The position numbers and the translations under genes are program-made. This document shows positions 36,278-45,427 of a stretch of 64,000 bases of DNA, one piece after another. Source of the stretch: Dorea sp. AF36-15AT (lineage in GTDB: Bacteria > Bacillota > Clostridia > Lachnospirales > Lachnospiraceae); contig NZ_QUDV01000001.1 of the NCBI RefSeq assembly GCF_003477705.1, positions 558,001 through 622,000 on the forward strand, in the 5' to 3' direction. Positions within the stretch are counted from its first letter, which is position 1, and each line of letters starts with the position of its first letter. The notes under the pieces are model-generated. The model was not told where the DNA came from. It saw only the letters and a list, made by a program, of their open reading frames with translations, and searched no databases.

Positions 36278-37340
36278 ACAAATGCTAGAAGATTCGTTGA
36301 AAACAATTCACAACGGAGAGGTGGTTGACGGTACGGTCATTGACGTTAAGCCAGATGAAATTATTTTAAATATAGGTTACAAGGCTGACGGAATCATTAC
36401 AAAGAGTGAGTACACGAATGAGGCCGGTGCAGATCTTACAACTATGGTATCAGTTGGAGATTCAATGACAGTTAAAGTATTAAAGGTAAATGATGGCGAA
36501 GGTCAGGTATTATTGACATACAAGAGACTGCTTGCTGAAAGAGGAAATGAAAGACTGAAAGAAGCTTTCGAGAACAAAGAAGTACTGAAAGCACCAGTTG
36601 TTCAGATCCTTGGTGGTGGATTAAGTGTTGTTGTTGATGAAGCAAGAGTATTTATCCCGGCAAGTCTGGTATCTGATACTTATGAAAAAGATCTCAGCAA
36701 ATATCAGGGACAGGAAATTGAGTTCGTAATCAGTGAGTTCAATCCTAGAAGAAACCGTGTGATTGGTGACAGAAGACAGCTTCTGGTTGCTGAGAGAGCA
36801 GAAAAGCAGAAAGAACTTTTCGCAAATCTTCATGTTGGAGATACAGTAGAAGGTGTTGTAAAGAATGTTACAGATTTTGGCGCATTCATCGATCTTGGTG
36901 GAGTAGATGGTCTGTTACATATTTCAGAGATGTCCTGGGGACGTGTTGAGAATCCTAAGAAAGTATTCCAGGTTGGCGAAAAGCTGAAAGTACTCGTGAA
37001 AGATATTCACGATACTAAGATCGCACTCAGCCTGAAATTCCCAGAGACTAATCCATGGGCTAATGCTGCAGAAGATTATGCAGTAGGTAAAGAGATCACA
37101 GGTAAGGTTGCAAGAATGACAGATTTTGGTGCATTCGTTGAACTCGCTCCTGGAGTAGATGCTCTGCTTCATGTTTCACAGATTTCTCGCGCACATGTTG
37201 AAAAACCATCTGACGTACTTTCAGTTGGACAGGAGATTACTGCTAAGATTGTAGATCTGAACGAAGCTGAGAAGAAGATCAGCCTGAGCATGAAAGCACT
37301 TGAGAAACCGGAAGAGGCATCTGAAGGTGAAGAGGCTTAA
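36258..37340 (+). CDS. rpsA: 30S ribosomal protein S1 (short type)
   Basis: A 360-residue S1-domain protein with four S1-type repeats; the last two are clear (VEGVVKNVTDFGAFIDLGG and ITGKVARMTDFGAFVELAPG). Firmicutes S1 homologues are shorter than the six-domain enterobacterial S1 and help in translation of some mRNAs. I chose the ATG at 36258, 7 nt after GAGGAGG. The acidic tail ends EEASEGEEA. A hairpin after the stop ends the cluster. Confidence 0.92.
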   Translation: MSELTFEQMLEDSLKTIHNGEVVDGTVIDVKPDEIILNIGYKADGIITKSEYTNEAGADLTTMVSVGDSMTVKVLKVNDGEGQVLLTYKRLLAERGNERLKEAFENKEVLKAPVVQILGGGLSVVVDEARVFIPASLVSDTYEKDLSKYQGQEIEFVISEFNPRRNRVIGDRRQLLVAERAEKQKELFANLHVGDTVEGVVKNVTDFGAFIDLGGVDGLLHISEMSWGRVENPKKVFQVGEKLKVLVKDIHDTKIALSLKFPETNPWANAAEDYAVGKEITGKVARMTDFGAFVELAPGVDALLHVSQISRAHVEKPSDVLSVGQEITAKIVDLNEAEKKISLSMKALEKPEEASEGEEA

Positions 37341-37381
37341 TTACTGATAAGAACAGACTTGATATATATGAAAAAGATAGC

Positions 37382-37413
37382 AAAGATAGGGACACGAAAG
37401 TGCCTCTATCTTT
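37382..37413 (+). terminator. rpsA terminator
   Basis: A 14-bp stem with one mismatch and one G-U pair has a GAAA loop and is followed by CTGTGTTGTT, a poor U-tract. Confidence 0.65.
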
Positions 37414-37521
37414 CTGTGTTGTTATGCCTAAAATGTTAAATAATAGGCAAGCTGTATTGAAAAATGTACAACGAAACATCCTACATTTATGGAAAATTAG
37501 GAGATTTTTTTGTATATTATA

Positions 37522-37557
37522 TATAATAAACTAAAAGGAAGGAAGGAAGGAAAAGGA
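37522..37557 (+). promoter_or_regulatory. rnfC -10 box and GGAA-repeat ribosome site
   Basis: TATAAT (37522-37527) precedes AAGGAAGGAAGGAAGGAAAAGG, a run of GGAA units that contains the Shine-Dalgarno region of rnfC. Length change in this run would alter ribosome-site spacing. A convincing -35 box was not found. Confidence 0.5.
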
Positions 37558-38880
37558 ATGGCACTGTTAACATTTAAGGGTGGTATTCATCCGGATGACG
37601 GCAAGAGTCTGGCAAAAGATAAGGCGATTGTTGATGTGAAGCCAAAAGGAGATCTTGTATATCCGCTTTCGCAGCATATCGGTGCTCCGGCAACTCCAAT
37701 TGTTGCCAAGGGAGATCACGTGCTGAGAGGACAGAAGATTGCGGAAGCTGGCGGATTTGTTTCTGCTCCGATTTATGCATCAGTATCCGGAACGGTAAAA
37801 GCAATTGAACCTCATTTTAATCCTACTGGGGCAAAGGTGAACTGCATCGTAGTAGAGAATGACGGAGAGTACAAGGAAGTTGAATATGCTCCAGTAAAAC
37901 CGTTGGAGGAAATGACAAAAGAAGAGATATTGAATGCGATCGGTGAGGCCGGTGTTGTAGGTATGGGTGGAGCTGGATTCCCTACTAAGGTGAAGCTTTC
38001 TCCAAAAGAGCCGGAGAAGATTGACTATATTATAGCAAACTGTGCGGAGTGTGAGCCATATATCACTGCCGATTACAGACGTATGATGGAGACGCCGGAA
38101 CGCCTTGTTGGTGGTATGAAGGTTGTCCTTTCACTGTTTGAACATGCAAAAGGTATTTTTGGCGTGGAAGATAATAAGCCAGATTGTATCGAGAAGCTGA
38201 AAGAACTTACAAAAGATGAGCCTCGTATGGAAGTTATGGCATTAAAGACCAAATACCCTCAGGGTGGTGAGCGTCAGCTGATCTATGCTACAACCGGGCG
38301 AGCAATCAACTCTACTATGCTTCCGGCAGATGCGGGATGTGTTGTAGATAACGTTGAGACTATGATCAATATTTACCAGGCAGTTGTAGAAGGAAAGCCT
38401 TCTATTGAACGTATTGTTACTGTCAGTGGTGATGCGATCAATGAGCCTGGTAACTTCCGCGCACCATTTGGTATGAATCAGATGGAACTTGTAGAGCAGG
38501 CTGGTGGATTTAAGGAAGAACCAGAAAAGGTGATTTCCGGTGGTCCGATGATGGGATTTGCCATGTTTACTGTAGATGTACCTGTTACGAAAACATCTTC
38601 TTCAGTTCTGGCATTTGTAAAAGATCCGGTTAAGAGACTGGAAGAGACCGCATGTATCAACTGTGGACGTTGTGTGGATGCCTGTCCAAGCCGTATTATT
38701 CCGTCTCGTCTGGCTGATTATGCACAGCATCATGATGCGGAGACATTTGAAAAAATGAACGGTATGGAATGCGTAGAGTGTGGATCATGTAGTTACGTCT
38801 GTCCAGCTAAGAGACCGTTGAAACAGTCAATCGGTTCCATGAGAAAGATTGTTCTGGCTAATCGCAGAAAGAAAAAATAA
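37558..38880 (+). CDS. rnfC: Rnf complex subunit RnfC
   Basis: A 440-residue RnfC, the NADH-oxidising peripheral subunit of the ferredoxin:NAD+ oxidoreductase. It has an FMN/NADH-binding NuoF-like core (EAGVVGMGGAGFPTKVKL) and two [4Fe-4S] motifs, CINCGRCVDACPS and CVECGSCSYVCPA. The ATG at 37558 starts MALLTFKGGIHP, the usual N-terminus; an upstream ATG at 37510 adds a non-conserved stretch. It opens the rnfCDGEAB operon, which couples ferredoxin oxidation to an ion gradient. Confidence 0.95.
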   Translation: MALLTFKGGIHPDDGKSLAKDKAIVDVKPKGDLVYPLSQHIGAPATPIVAKGDHVLRGQKIAEAGGFVSAPIYASVSGTVKAIEPHFNPTGAKVNCIVVENDGEYKEVEYAPVKPLEEMTKEEILNAIGEAGVVGMGGAGFPTKVKLSPKEPEKIDYIIANCAECEPYITADYRRMMETPERLVGGMKVVLSLFEHAKGIFGVEDNKPDCIEKLKELTKDEPRMEVMALKTKYPQGGERQLIYATTGRAINSTMLPADAGCVVDNVETMINIYQAVVEGKPSIERIVTVSGDAINEPGNFRAPFGMNQMELVEQAGGFKEEPEKVISGGPMMGFAMFTVDVPVTKTSSSVLAFVKDPVKRLEETACINCGRCVDACPSRIIPSRLADYAQHHDAETFEKMNGMECVECGSCSYVCPAKRPLKQSIGSMRKIVLANRRKKK

Positions 38881-38904
38881 CAAGAGAGGAAGAGGTGAAC
38901 AAAA

Positions 38905-39858
38905 GTGGAGAATCAGTTAAATATTTCATCTTCACCACATATACGTTCCAAAGTTACTTCCAGCAATATTATGCTCATGGTAACAATTGCTCTGTTGCCG
39001 GCATCTGCATTTGGAGTATATAATTTTGGAATGGATGCACTGCTGATGCTGATCGTTACGACTGCAACAGCTGTGCTTACAGAGTTTATTTATGAAAAGC
39101 TTATGCACAAGAAGATCACAATCGGTGATTTCAGTGCTGTTGTAACAGGACTTCTGCTTGGACTTAATATGCCACCTACAGCACCGTTGTGGATGGGAGC
39201 ACTTGGTAGTGTATTTGCTATCCTGATTGTCAAGCAGCTGTTCGGAGGTCTGGGACAGAACTTCATGAACCCGGCACTTGGAGCAAGATGTTTTCTGTTG
39301 ATTTCTTTTGCAGGACAGATGACCAAGTTCGTTTATGATGGAGAGACAGGACCGACACCACTGGCATATCTGAAGGAAGGAGCACTGTCAAGTGTGAATT
39401 CTATGGACATGCTGATCGGACGTATTCCAGGTACGATTGGTGAGACATCTGTGATCGCAATCATTATTGGCGCGATTTTCCTGATTATGTTGGGAATTAT
39501 TGATCTTCGTATTCCTGGTACATATATTGTAACATTTGTATTGTTTATTGGTATCTTCGGACAGTTCTCTGATGCAAATGTAGGATTTTTTGATCCTCAG
39601 TTCATCACTGCAGAGTTGTGTGGAGGTGGTCTGATGTTAGGTGCATGGTTCATGGCAACTGACTACGTTACATCACCGATCACCAAATCCGGTCAGATCG
39701 TATACGGTATTGTACTTGGACTTCTGACTGGTCTGTTCCGTCTGTTCGGTGGATCATCAGAAGGTGTATCCTATGCGATCATCATCAGTAACCTTTTAGT
39801 TCCACTTATTGAGAAGGTTACTCTTCCGAAACCATTTGGCAAAGGAGGAGAAAAATAA
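38905..39858 (+). CDS. rnfD: Rnf complex subunit RnfD
   Basis: A 317-residue membrane subunit with about 9-10 helices. A conserved PGTIGETS segment lies where NqrB/RnfD proteins carry a covalently bound FMN on threonine. LNMPPTAPLWMGALGS is a family segment. The GTG at 38905 follows GAGGAAGAGG. Its stop overlaps rnfG (TAATG). Flavin attachment would be by ApbE, which is encoded just downstream on the other strand. Confidence 0.93.
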   Translation: MENQLNISSSPHIRSKVTSSNIMLMVTIALLPASAFGVYNFGMDALLMLIVTTATAVLTEFIYEKLMHKKITIGDFSAVVTGLLLGLNMPPTAPLWMGALGSVFAILIVKQLFGGLGQNFMNPALGARCFLLISFAGQMTKFVYDGETGPTPLAYLKEGALSSVNSMDMLIGRIPGTIGETSVIAIIIGAIFLIMLGIIDLRIPGTYIVTFVLFIGIFGQFSDANVGFFDPQFITAELCGGGLMLGAWFMATDYVTSPITKSGQIVYGIVLGLLTGLFRLFGGSSEGVSYAIIISNLLVPLIEKVTLPKPFGKGGEK

Positions 39859-40442
39859 TGAACAAGATTATTAAAAATACAGCGATCCTTACAGCAATCA
39901 CTCTGATTGCAGGACTTTTGCTGGGACTGGTATATGAAGTAACTAAGACTCCGATTGCTCAGACTCAGGAAGCGGCTAAGAGAGAAGCCTGGTTACAGGT
40001 ATTCCCTGAAGCAAGTGAGGATGATTTTGAAGCAGTGGATGTAGATCAGAAGGTTGCTGATCAGGTAATCAAAGAACTCGGCATCAAGGGAAGCATTGAT
40101 GAGGTATGTTCCGTAAAAGGCGGAGAGGCCGGATATGTTATCACAGCTACCGATGGCGAAGGTTATGGCGGTGATATCCAGATCACAGTAGGTATTACAG
40201 CAGATGGAACAATCAGTGGAGTTGCATTCCTGAGTATCAGCGAGACAGCAGGACTTGGTATGAAAGCAACTAACAGTTCTTTCTATTCACAGTATGTGGG
40301 TAAGCAGACAGATAAATTCTATGTATCAAAGGATGGCGGCGAAGGTGAGCCGATCGATGCCATCAGTGGTGCAAGCTTTACATCACGAGCTGTAACAGGT
40401 GCCGTGAATGCAGCACTTGCATATTTTCACAGTGCATTTTAG
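39858..40442 (+). CDS. rnfG: Rnf complex subunit RnfG
   Basis: A 194-residue RnfG with one N-terminal membrane helix and an FMN-binding domain outside it. SGASFT (170-175) is the flavinylation motif, with Thr175 as the probable acceptor. The start overlaps rnfD by one base. ApbE would attach FMN through a phosphoester bond. Confidence 0.94.
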   Translation: MNKIIKNTAILTAITLIAGLLLGLVYEVTKTPIAQTQEAAKREAWLQVFPEASEDDFEAVDVDQKVADQVIKELGIKGSIDEVCSVKGGEAGYVITATDGEGYGGDIQITVGITADGTISGVAFLSISETAGLGMKATNSSFYSQYVGKQTDKFYVSKDGGEGEPIDAISGASFTSRAVTGAVNAALAYFHSAF

Positions 40443-40458
40443 TCAGGAGGTAGTGTAG

Positions 40459-41175
40459 ATGAATTCATGTGGAGAAAGACTGAAAAATGGTCTTATTGAT
40501 GAAAATCCGATTTTCGTCCTGATGCTTGGTATGTGTCCGACACTTGCGGTAACTACTTCGGCTATGAACGGTATCGGTATGGGACTTTCAACAACGGCGG
40601 TACTTGTAATGTCCAACATGTTGATTTCCATGTTACGTAAGATTATACCGGATTCTGTCAGAATGCCGGCATTTATCGTGGTTGTTGCGTCATTCGTAAC
40701 AATCGTTGACTTCCTTATGGAAGGATATACACCGTCACTTTATGATTCACTTGGAATTTATATTCCACTGATCGTTGTTAACTGTATTATTCTTGGCCGT
40801 GCAGAGAGCTATGCTTCTAAGAACCCGGTTCTTCCGTCTATTTTTGACGGACTTGGTATGGGACTTGGATTTACCGTAGGTCTTCTTGCAATCGGTGCTG
40901 TACGTGAGATCATTGGAGCAGGACAGATCTTTGGTAAACAGATTCTTCCGCTCGCTGATTCTACAATGGGCAAGGCAGGATATACACCAATTACAATCTT
41001 TATTCTGGCACCTGGAGCATTCCTGGTACTTGCAGGTCTTGCAGCAATCCAGAATAAGGTAAAGATTAACATGGAGAAGAAAGGCAAGGATGCATCTAAG
41101 ATTCAGTCAGGATGTGGTTCTGATTGTGCAACCTGTGCCGGATGTGCTTCTACAGCAGATAAAGGAAAGGAATAG
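40459..41175 (+). CDS. rnfE: Rnf complex subunit RnfE with a cysteine-rich tail
   Basis: A 238-residue membrane subunit with about six helices. Cys26 (LGMCPTLAV) and Cys109 (VVNCIILG) match the residues that with RnfA hold a membrane [2Fe-2S] cluster. After the last helix a tail carries C219-X3-C223-X2-C226-X2-C229 in GCGSDCATCAGC, not part of the basic fold. The tail could bind a metal or Fe-S cluster. The ATG follows AGGAGG. Confidence 0.93.
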   Translation: MNSCGERLKNGLIDENPIFVLMLGMCPTLAVTTSAMNGIGMGLSTTAVLVMSNMLISMLRKIIPDSVRMPAFIVVVASFVTIVDFLMEGYTPSLYDSLGIYIPLIVVNCIILGRAESYASKNPVLPSIFDGLGMGLGFTVGLLAIGAVREIIGAGQIFGKQILPLADSTMGKAGYTPITIFILAPGAFLVLAGLAAIQNKVKINMEKKGKDASKIQSGCGSDCATCAGCASTADKGKE

Positions 41176-41180
41176 GAAAG

Positions 41181-41756
41181 ATGGGAAATTTGATTTTAAT
41201 CGCAGTCGGTTCTGCGCTTGTAAGTAACGTCGTACTTAGTCAGTTCCTCGGTATCTGTTCTTTCCTGGGTGTTTCCAAGAAGACAGAGACAGCTGCCGGA
41301 ATGGGCGGAGCCGTTATTTTCGTAATCACTCTGGCATCATTAGTTGCCGGAATATTACATCAGTTTATTCTCAAACCACTGGGATTTGAGTACTTGAACA
41401 CAATCGTATTTATCCTTGTAATCGCAGCACTTGTACAGATTGTAGAAATGTTCTTGAAAAAGTTCGTGCCTTCATTGTACAATGCTCTTGGAGTATACCT
41501 TCCACTGATCACAACAAACTGTGCAGTGCTTGGTGTAGCTCTGAATAATGTACAGGATGATTACAATATTCTCGAAGGCGTAGTGAATGGTTTTGCAACA
41601 GGTGTTGGTTATCTGATCGCCATTGTACTGCTTGCCGGTATCAGAGAAAAGATGGAATATAATGACATTCCGGAATCCTTCAAAGGTATGCCGATCGTAC
41701 TGCTGACATCAGCACTCATGTCAATCGCATTCTTTGGATTCTCAGGACTTATTTAG
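41181..41756 (+). CDS. rnfA: Rnf complex subunit RnfA
   Basis: A 191-residue membrane subunit homologous to RnfE, inserted with opposite topology. Cys26 in LGICSFLGV and the cysteine in TTNCAVLGVAL are the partners of the RnfE cysteines. It starts 5 nt after rnfE, and rnfB follows 12 nt after its end. Confidence 0.95.
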   Translation: MGNLILIAVGSALVSNVVLSQFLGICSFLGVSKKTETAAGMGGAVIFVITLASLVAGILHQFILKPLGFEYLNTIVFILVIAALVQIVEMFLKKFVPSLYNALGVYLPLITTNCAVLGVALNNVQDDYNILEGVVNGFATGVGYLIAIVLLAGIREKMEYNDIPESFKGMPIVLLTSALMSIAFFGFSGLI

Positions 41757-41768
41757 GAGGAAGACAAT

Positions 41769-42566
41769 ATGAGTATGACAGGAATTATTTTGGCTACAGT
41801 CATTGTAGGCGGTACCGGATTATTCATTGGTATTTTCCTCGGGCTGGCAGACAAAAAGTTTGCAGTTGAAGTAGATGAAAAGGAAGAAGCTATTCTGGGT
41901 GTTCTTCCAGGTAATAACTGTGGTGGTTGTGGTTATCCGGGATGTTCCGGACTTGCAGCCGCAATTGCAGCCGGCGAAGCTCCGGTCAATGCCTGTCCGG
42001 TCGGTGGTGCACCAGTAGGTGCTAAGGTAGCCGAGATTATGGGACAGGAAGCAACAGAGCAGGTGCATGAAGTTGCATATGTAAAATGTGCAGGTACCTG
42101 TGATAAAGCTAAGACTGATTATGAATATCAGGGAGTTTCTGACTGTATTATGATCAATATGATGCAGAATGGTGGACCAAAGACATGTAACTATGGATGT
42201 ATCGGTGAGGGTACCTGTGTGAAAGCCTGTCCGTTTGATGCAATCCATATTGTGGACGGAGTTGCAGTAGTAGATAAGGAAAAATGTAAGGCATGTGGTA
42301 AATGTATCGCAGTATGTCCAAGACATTTGATCGAACTGATTCCATATGAACAGAAACATATGGTACAGTGCAGCTCACAGGATAAAGGTAAGGATGTAAT
42401 GGCAGCTTGTGCCGTTGGTTGTATAGGATGCAGAATGTGTGCGAAAGTATGCCCTGCAGAAGCAATAACCGTAGAAAACAATATTGCACATATTGACTCC
42501 ACGAAATGTGTAAATTGCGGCGCCTGCGCTGAGAAGTGTCCGAAGAAGATTATCCGGATTCAATAG
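41769..42566 (+). CDS. rnfB: Rnf complex subunit RnfB
   Basis: A 265-residue RnfB, the entry point for electrons from ferredoxin. A single N-terminal membrane helix is followed by the Fe-S domain NNCGGCGYPGCSGL...NACP. Several ferredoxin-type motifs follow: CVKACPFDAI, CKACGKCIAVCP, CIGCRMCAKVCP and CVNCGACAEKCP. It is the last gene of the operon, ahead of a strong terminator. Confidence 0.96.
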   Translation: MSMTGIILATVIVGGTGLFIGIFLGLADKKFAVEVDEKEEAILGVLPGNNCGGCGYPGCSGLAAAIAAGEAPVNACPVGGAPVGAKVAEIMGQEATEQVHEVAYVKCAGTCDKAKTDYEYQGVSDCIMINMMQNGGPKTCNYGCIGEGTCVKACPFDAIHIVDGVAVVDKEKCKACGKCIAVCPRHLIELIPYEQKHMVQCSSQDKGKDVMAACAVGCIGCRMCAKVCPAEAITVENNIAHIDSTKCVNCGACAEKCPKKIIRIQ

Positions 42567-42691
42567 TTACCAATCTTCTCAACCAACTGTTAATTAAGGA
42601 GATCTTGGTCGAGATATAGATCGGACATTACATCATACAAGATATGTTGACTCAATGCATAACATTGGGATCCGCGGAAACGGAAGGTGAA

Positions 42692-42731
42692 AACGACAGG
42701 GGTGATTACGAAAGTAATCACCCCTGTCGTT
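42692..42731. terminator. Bidirectional terminator between rnfB and apbE
   Basis: A perfect 18-bp stem has a GAAA loop, with TTTT on the plus side and A/T-rich sequence on the other, so it can serve both converging genes. Confidence 0.9.
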
Positions 42732-42738
42732 TTGTATA

Positions 42739-43728
42739 TTATTTTGGAAAATTATCTGAGTAAGTCAGATTATTATCTGTATCGATGAATACGGCTTCTA
42801 CGCCATCCAGACTGTTGATTAAATCCATTCCCTTATCCGGACCAAGAAGAAAAGTTGTGGTACTCAGTGCATCTGCTGTGAGAGAAGAATCAGTGAGAAT
42901 CGTAACACTGTTCAGCCCATTGTTGCACGGCATACCATCGGAAGGTTGTAATATGTGATGGTAGAAATCACCGTCTTTTTCAAAGTATCTCTGGTATGTA
43001 CCAGAAGTAACAGCGGCCTGATCATTCAATTCTATGGATGCGATTGGCTCACCACGGTCGTCAAAAGGTTTCTGAATGCCGATCAGAAAACTGCTTCCAT
43101 CTGGCTTGTCTCCGATAGCAAGGACATTACCGCCAAGATCAATCAGTGCGTGTTCTACGCCTTCGCTTTTCAGATATTCTTTTAATTTATCAGCAATAAA
43201 TCCTTTGGCAATGGCTCCGAGATCTATTTTAGATTCGGGATCGGAGAGGCGTACCAGATTACCGTCAATTTCTACATTGTGATAATCGACGTGTGTCACG
43301 GCCTCTGCAAGAACTGAGGCATCCGGTACCTGTGGATCATCGGATTTGAAATCCCACAGCTCAGTGACAGTCCCAATGGTAATGTCGAAAGCTCCATCAG
43401 ATAATTTGCTGTAATGCAATCCTTCCTGGATTAGTTTGAGAGTATCATCAGAGACTTCGGTATAAGCGCCTTCTGCGTGGTTAATCTGCCAGATCTCACT
43501 GCCTTCTCTGGTACGTGACAGCCTGGCTTCATAATCGTCGCAGATCTTCTGACATTTAGTTAGAAGATTATTATCCTGTGAATCGTAAATCTTAATATTA
43601 ATTACGGTGTCAAGTGCTGTCCCGGTATAGGAAATGGGCTCTGTGTTGGCAGAACTCCCGGAACATCCGGTAAGACCAAGCAGCAGAGACGCTGTGCCAA
43701 GTATAGCTAGTTGTCTATGCCATTTCAT
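42739..43728 (-). CDS. apbE: FAD:protein FMN transferase ApbE (lipoprotein)
   Basis: A 329-residue ApbE that attaches FMN to threonine in RnfG and RnfD. The signal peptide ends in the lipobox LLGLTGC, so it works outside the membrane. Family motifs are YTGTALDTVINIKI, KIDLGAIAKGFIADKL and IDLGGNVLAIG. It faces the Rnf operon and shares its terminator. A promoter with an extended -10 lies upstream on the minus strand. Confidence 0.94.
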   Translation of the reverse strand: MKWHRQLAILGTASLLLGLTGCSGSSANTEPISYTGTALDTVINIKIYDSQDNNLLTKCQKICDDYEARLSRTREGSEIWQINHAEGAYTEVSDDTLKLIQEGLHYSKLSDGAFDITIGTVTELWDFKSDDPQVPDASVLAEAVTHVDYHNVEIDGNLVRLSDPESKIDLGAIAKGFIADKLKEYLKSEGVEHALIDLGGNVLAIGDKPDGSSFLIGIQKPFDDRGEPIASIELNDQAAVTSGTYQRYFEKDGDFYHHILQPSDGMPCNNGLNSVTILTDSSLTADALSTTTFLLGPDKGMDLINSLDGVEAVFIDTDNNLTYSDNFPK

Positions 43729-43782
43729 AAGTGTACTCCTTTATCAATAACTGCAATGGCAGTTAGTATTTTAAACAGATTC

Positions 43783-43812
43783 AGTATAGCACAGAGAAAC
43801 AAAGGGTTTCAA
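43783..43812 (-). promoter_or_regulatory. apbE promoter
   Basis: On the minus strand TTGAAA (43807-43812) and TATACT (43783-43788) are 18 bp apart, with TGC just before the -10. Confidence 0.7.
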
Positions 43813-43895
43813 CCTTTATCGAACGTGTGGTTGCGATGGAGGAGTGGTTGTGATAGAATAGGTAGGAATTATAAAAGACTGGAAAGTGCAGAAGT

Positions 43896-44267
43896 GTGAA
43901 GATGGGATTAAAGAAAAAAGATCTGGTGTTAATGGGGATAATTCTCTGTATTGCTGCAGTGTGCAGCCTGGTACATCATTTTACCGGAGAAGCGGGGAAA
44001 GGCATAGTGGCAATCAAAGTAGATGGAGTGACAGAAGGGACATATGTACTGACGGAAGATCGCAGGATAGAGATTAATCATGGAACCAATATACTTGAGA
44101 TTAAGAATGGAGAGGCTTCTATGATTGAAGCTGACTGTCCGGATCAGATATGTGTGCATGAGAAAGCAATATCTGCCGATGGCGAGTCAATTATCTGCCT
44201 TCCTAATAAAATCGTAGTTGAGGTGGAGTCTGATAAAGAGAGTGAACTGGATGCAGTAATGAAGTAG
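43896..44267 (+). CDS. NusG domain II-containing membrane-anchored protein
   Basis: A 123-residue protein with one N-terminal membrane helix (LVLMGIILCIAAVCSLVHHF) and a NusG-domain-II-like outer domain. DCPDQICVHEKAISADGESIICLPNKIVV is the typical cysteine-containing region. It starts at a GTG (43896) or ATG (43902); no strong ribosome site is seen. It pairs with the next gene. Such pairs near Rnf and ApbE are common in Firmicutes and may belong to flavin-based electron export. Confidence 0.8.
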   Translation: MKMGLKKKDLVLMGIILCIAAVCSLVHHFTGEAGKGIVAIKVDGVTEGTYVLTEDRRIEINHGTNILEIKNGEASMIEADCPDQICVHEKAISADGESIICLPNKIVVEVESDKESELDAVMK

Positions 44268-44276
44268 GAGGCAGTT

Positions 44277-44771
44277 GTGAAGAACCGAGTAGCATATTTT
44301 GGTGTGTTTGTTGCGCTGGCATTGATATTCAGCTATGTTGAAACAATGATTCCGTTTCAGATTGGTATTCCCGGTGTTAAGCTGGGACTGGCAAACCTGA
44401 TCGTAGTTATAGCATTGTACAAAACGGATGTAAAAGAGGCGCTGCTGTTATCAGTAACAAGAGTGGTTTTATCCGGATTTATATTTGGTAATCTGGCAAG
44501 TATTCTATATAGTCTTGCCGGAGGACTGGTGAGTCTTGCGGTAATGGCATTGCTGAAAAAGTATGCGGATCTGAGCATTATCGGAGTCAGTGTGGCCGGT
44601 GGTGTATTTCACAATATAGGACAGCTTGTAGTGGCAGCTATTGTGGTTGAGACTTATAGCGTAACCGGATATCTGCCGGTACTTCTGGTGGCAGGACTGA
44701 TTACAGGATTTGTGATCGGTACGGTGGCAACGGAAATGATACGACGGCTGAGAAACATAGATCTGCGTTAA
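44277..44771 (+). CDS. Gx transporter family membrane protein
   Basis: A 164-residue membrane protein with 5-6 helices of the Hpre_diP_synt_I/Gx transporter family, once annotated as heptaprenyl diphosphate synthase component I. GIPGVKLGLANLIVVIALY is a typical segment, similar to ECF-type S components. The GTG follows GTAGGAGG, 9 nt after the NusG-II gene. A role in flavin or quinone-precursor transport is possible. The function is not proven. Confidence 0.8.
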   Translation: MKNRVAYFGVFVALALIFSYVETMIPFQIGIPGVKLGLANLIVVIALYKTDVKEALLLSVTRVVLSGFIFGNLASILYSLAGGLVSLAVMALLKKYADLSIIGVSVAGGVFHNIGQLVVAAIVVETYSVTGYLPVLLVAGLITGFVIGTVATEMIRRLRNIDLR

Positions 44772-44803
44772 AATCAATCTGGAATAGAAGGGGGACAGAC
44801 GGA

Positions 44804-45412
44804 ATGATTGCATATATAAAAGGCGAACTTGTAATACTGGAAGAAGACAGGGTGATCGTTGATGTCGGTGGCGTGGGATATGGCATCTATATGCCGGGAA
44901 GAGCGATGTCTGCGCTTCCGCCGATAGGTTCGGAAGTGCTTATTCATACATATCTGAATGTAAAGGAAGATGCGATGCAGCTTTACGGATTTCTTACGAG
45001 AGACGACCTTGCAGTGTTTCGCAAAGTGATCACAGTCAGTGGAATCGGGCCAAGAGGAGGACTCAGCATTTTGTCTCAGCTTTCGGCAGATGATCTGAGA
45101 TTTGCTGTTATGTCAGGTGATGCCAAGGCAATTTCGGCTGCACAGGGAATCGGGAAAAAGACGGCCGAGAAGCTGATTCTGGAATTAAAAGACAAACTCA
45201 GTATGCCGGATCTGGATCGTTATGCGGCTTTAGAAGATACATCTGCTGTATCGGCTGCGACAGGTGGAATCCAGCAGGATGCGGTATCGGCACTGGTGGC
45301 ACTTGGCTATGGCAATACAGAAGCTTTGAAGGCAGTACGTCGGGTAGAACTTACAGAAGGCATGAATGTAGAAGATGTGCTGAAACAGGCTTTGAAATAT
45401 ATGATGTTTTAG
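44804..45412 (+). CDS. ruvA: Holliday junction helicase subunit RuvA
   Basis: A 202-residue RuvA that binds Holliday junctions as a tetramer. The N-terminal OB fold (MIAYIKGELV) is followed by the helix-hairpin-helix region (VSGIGPRGGL, AQGIGKKTAEKLILEL) and a C-terminal domain that contacts RuvB. It starts 32 nt after the preceding gene and 15 nt before ruvB. Confidence 0.96.
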   Translation: MIAYIKGELVILEEDRVIVDVGGVGYGIYMPGRAMSALPPIGSEVLIHTYLNVKEDAMQLYGFLTRDDLAVFRKVITVSGIGPRGGLSILSQLSADDLRFAVMSGDAKAISAAQGIGKKTAEKLILELKDKLSMPDLDRYAALEDTSAVSAATGGIQQDAVSALVALGYGNTEALKAVRRVELTEGMNVEDVLKQALKYMMF

Positions 45413-45427
45413 TAGCAGAGGGGTATC

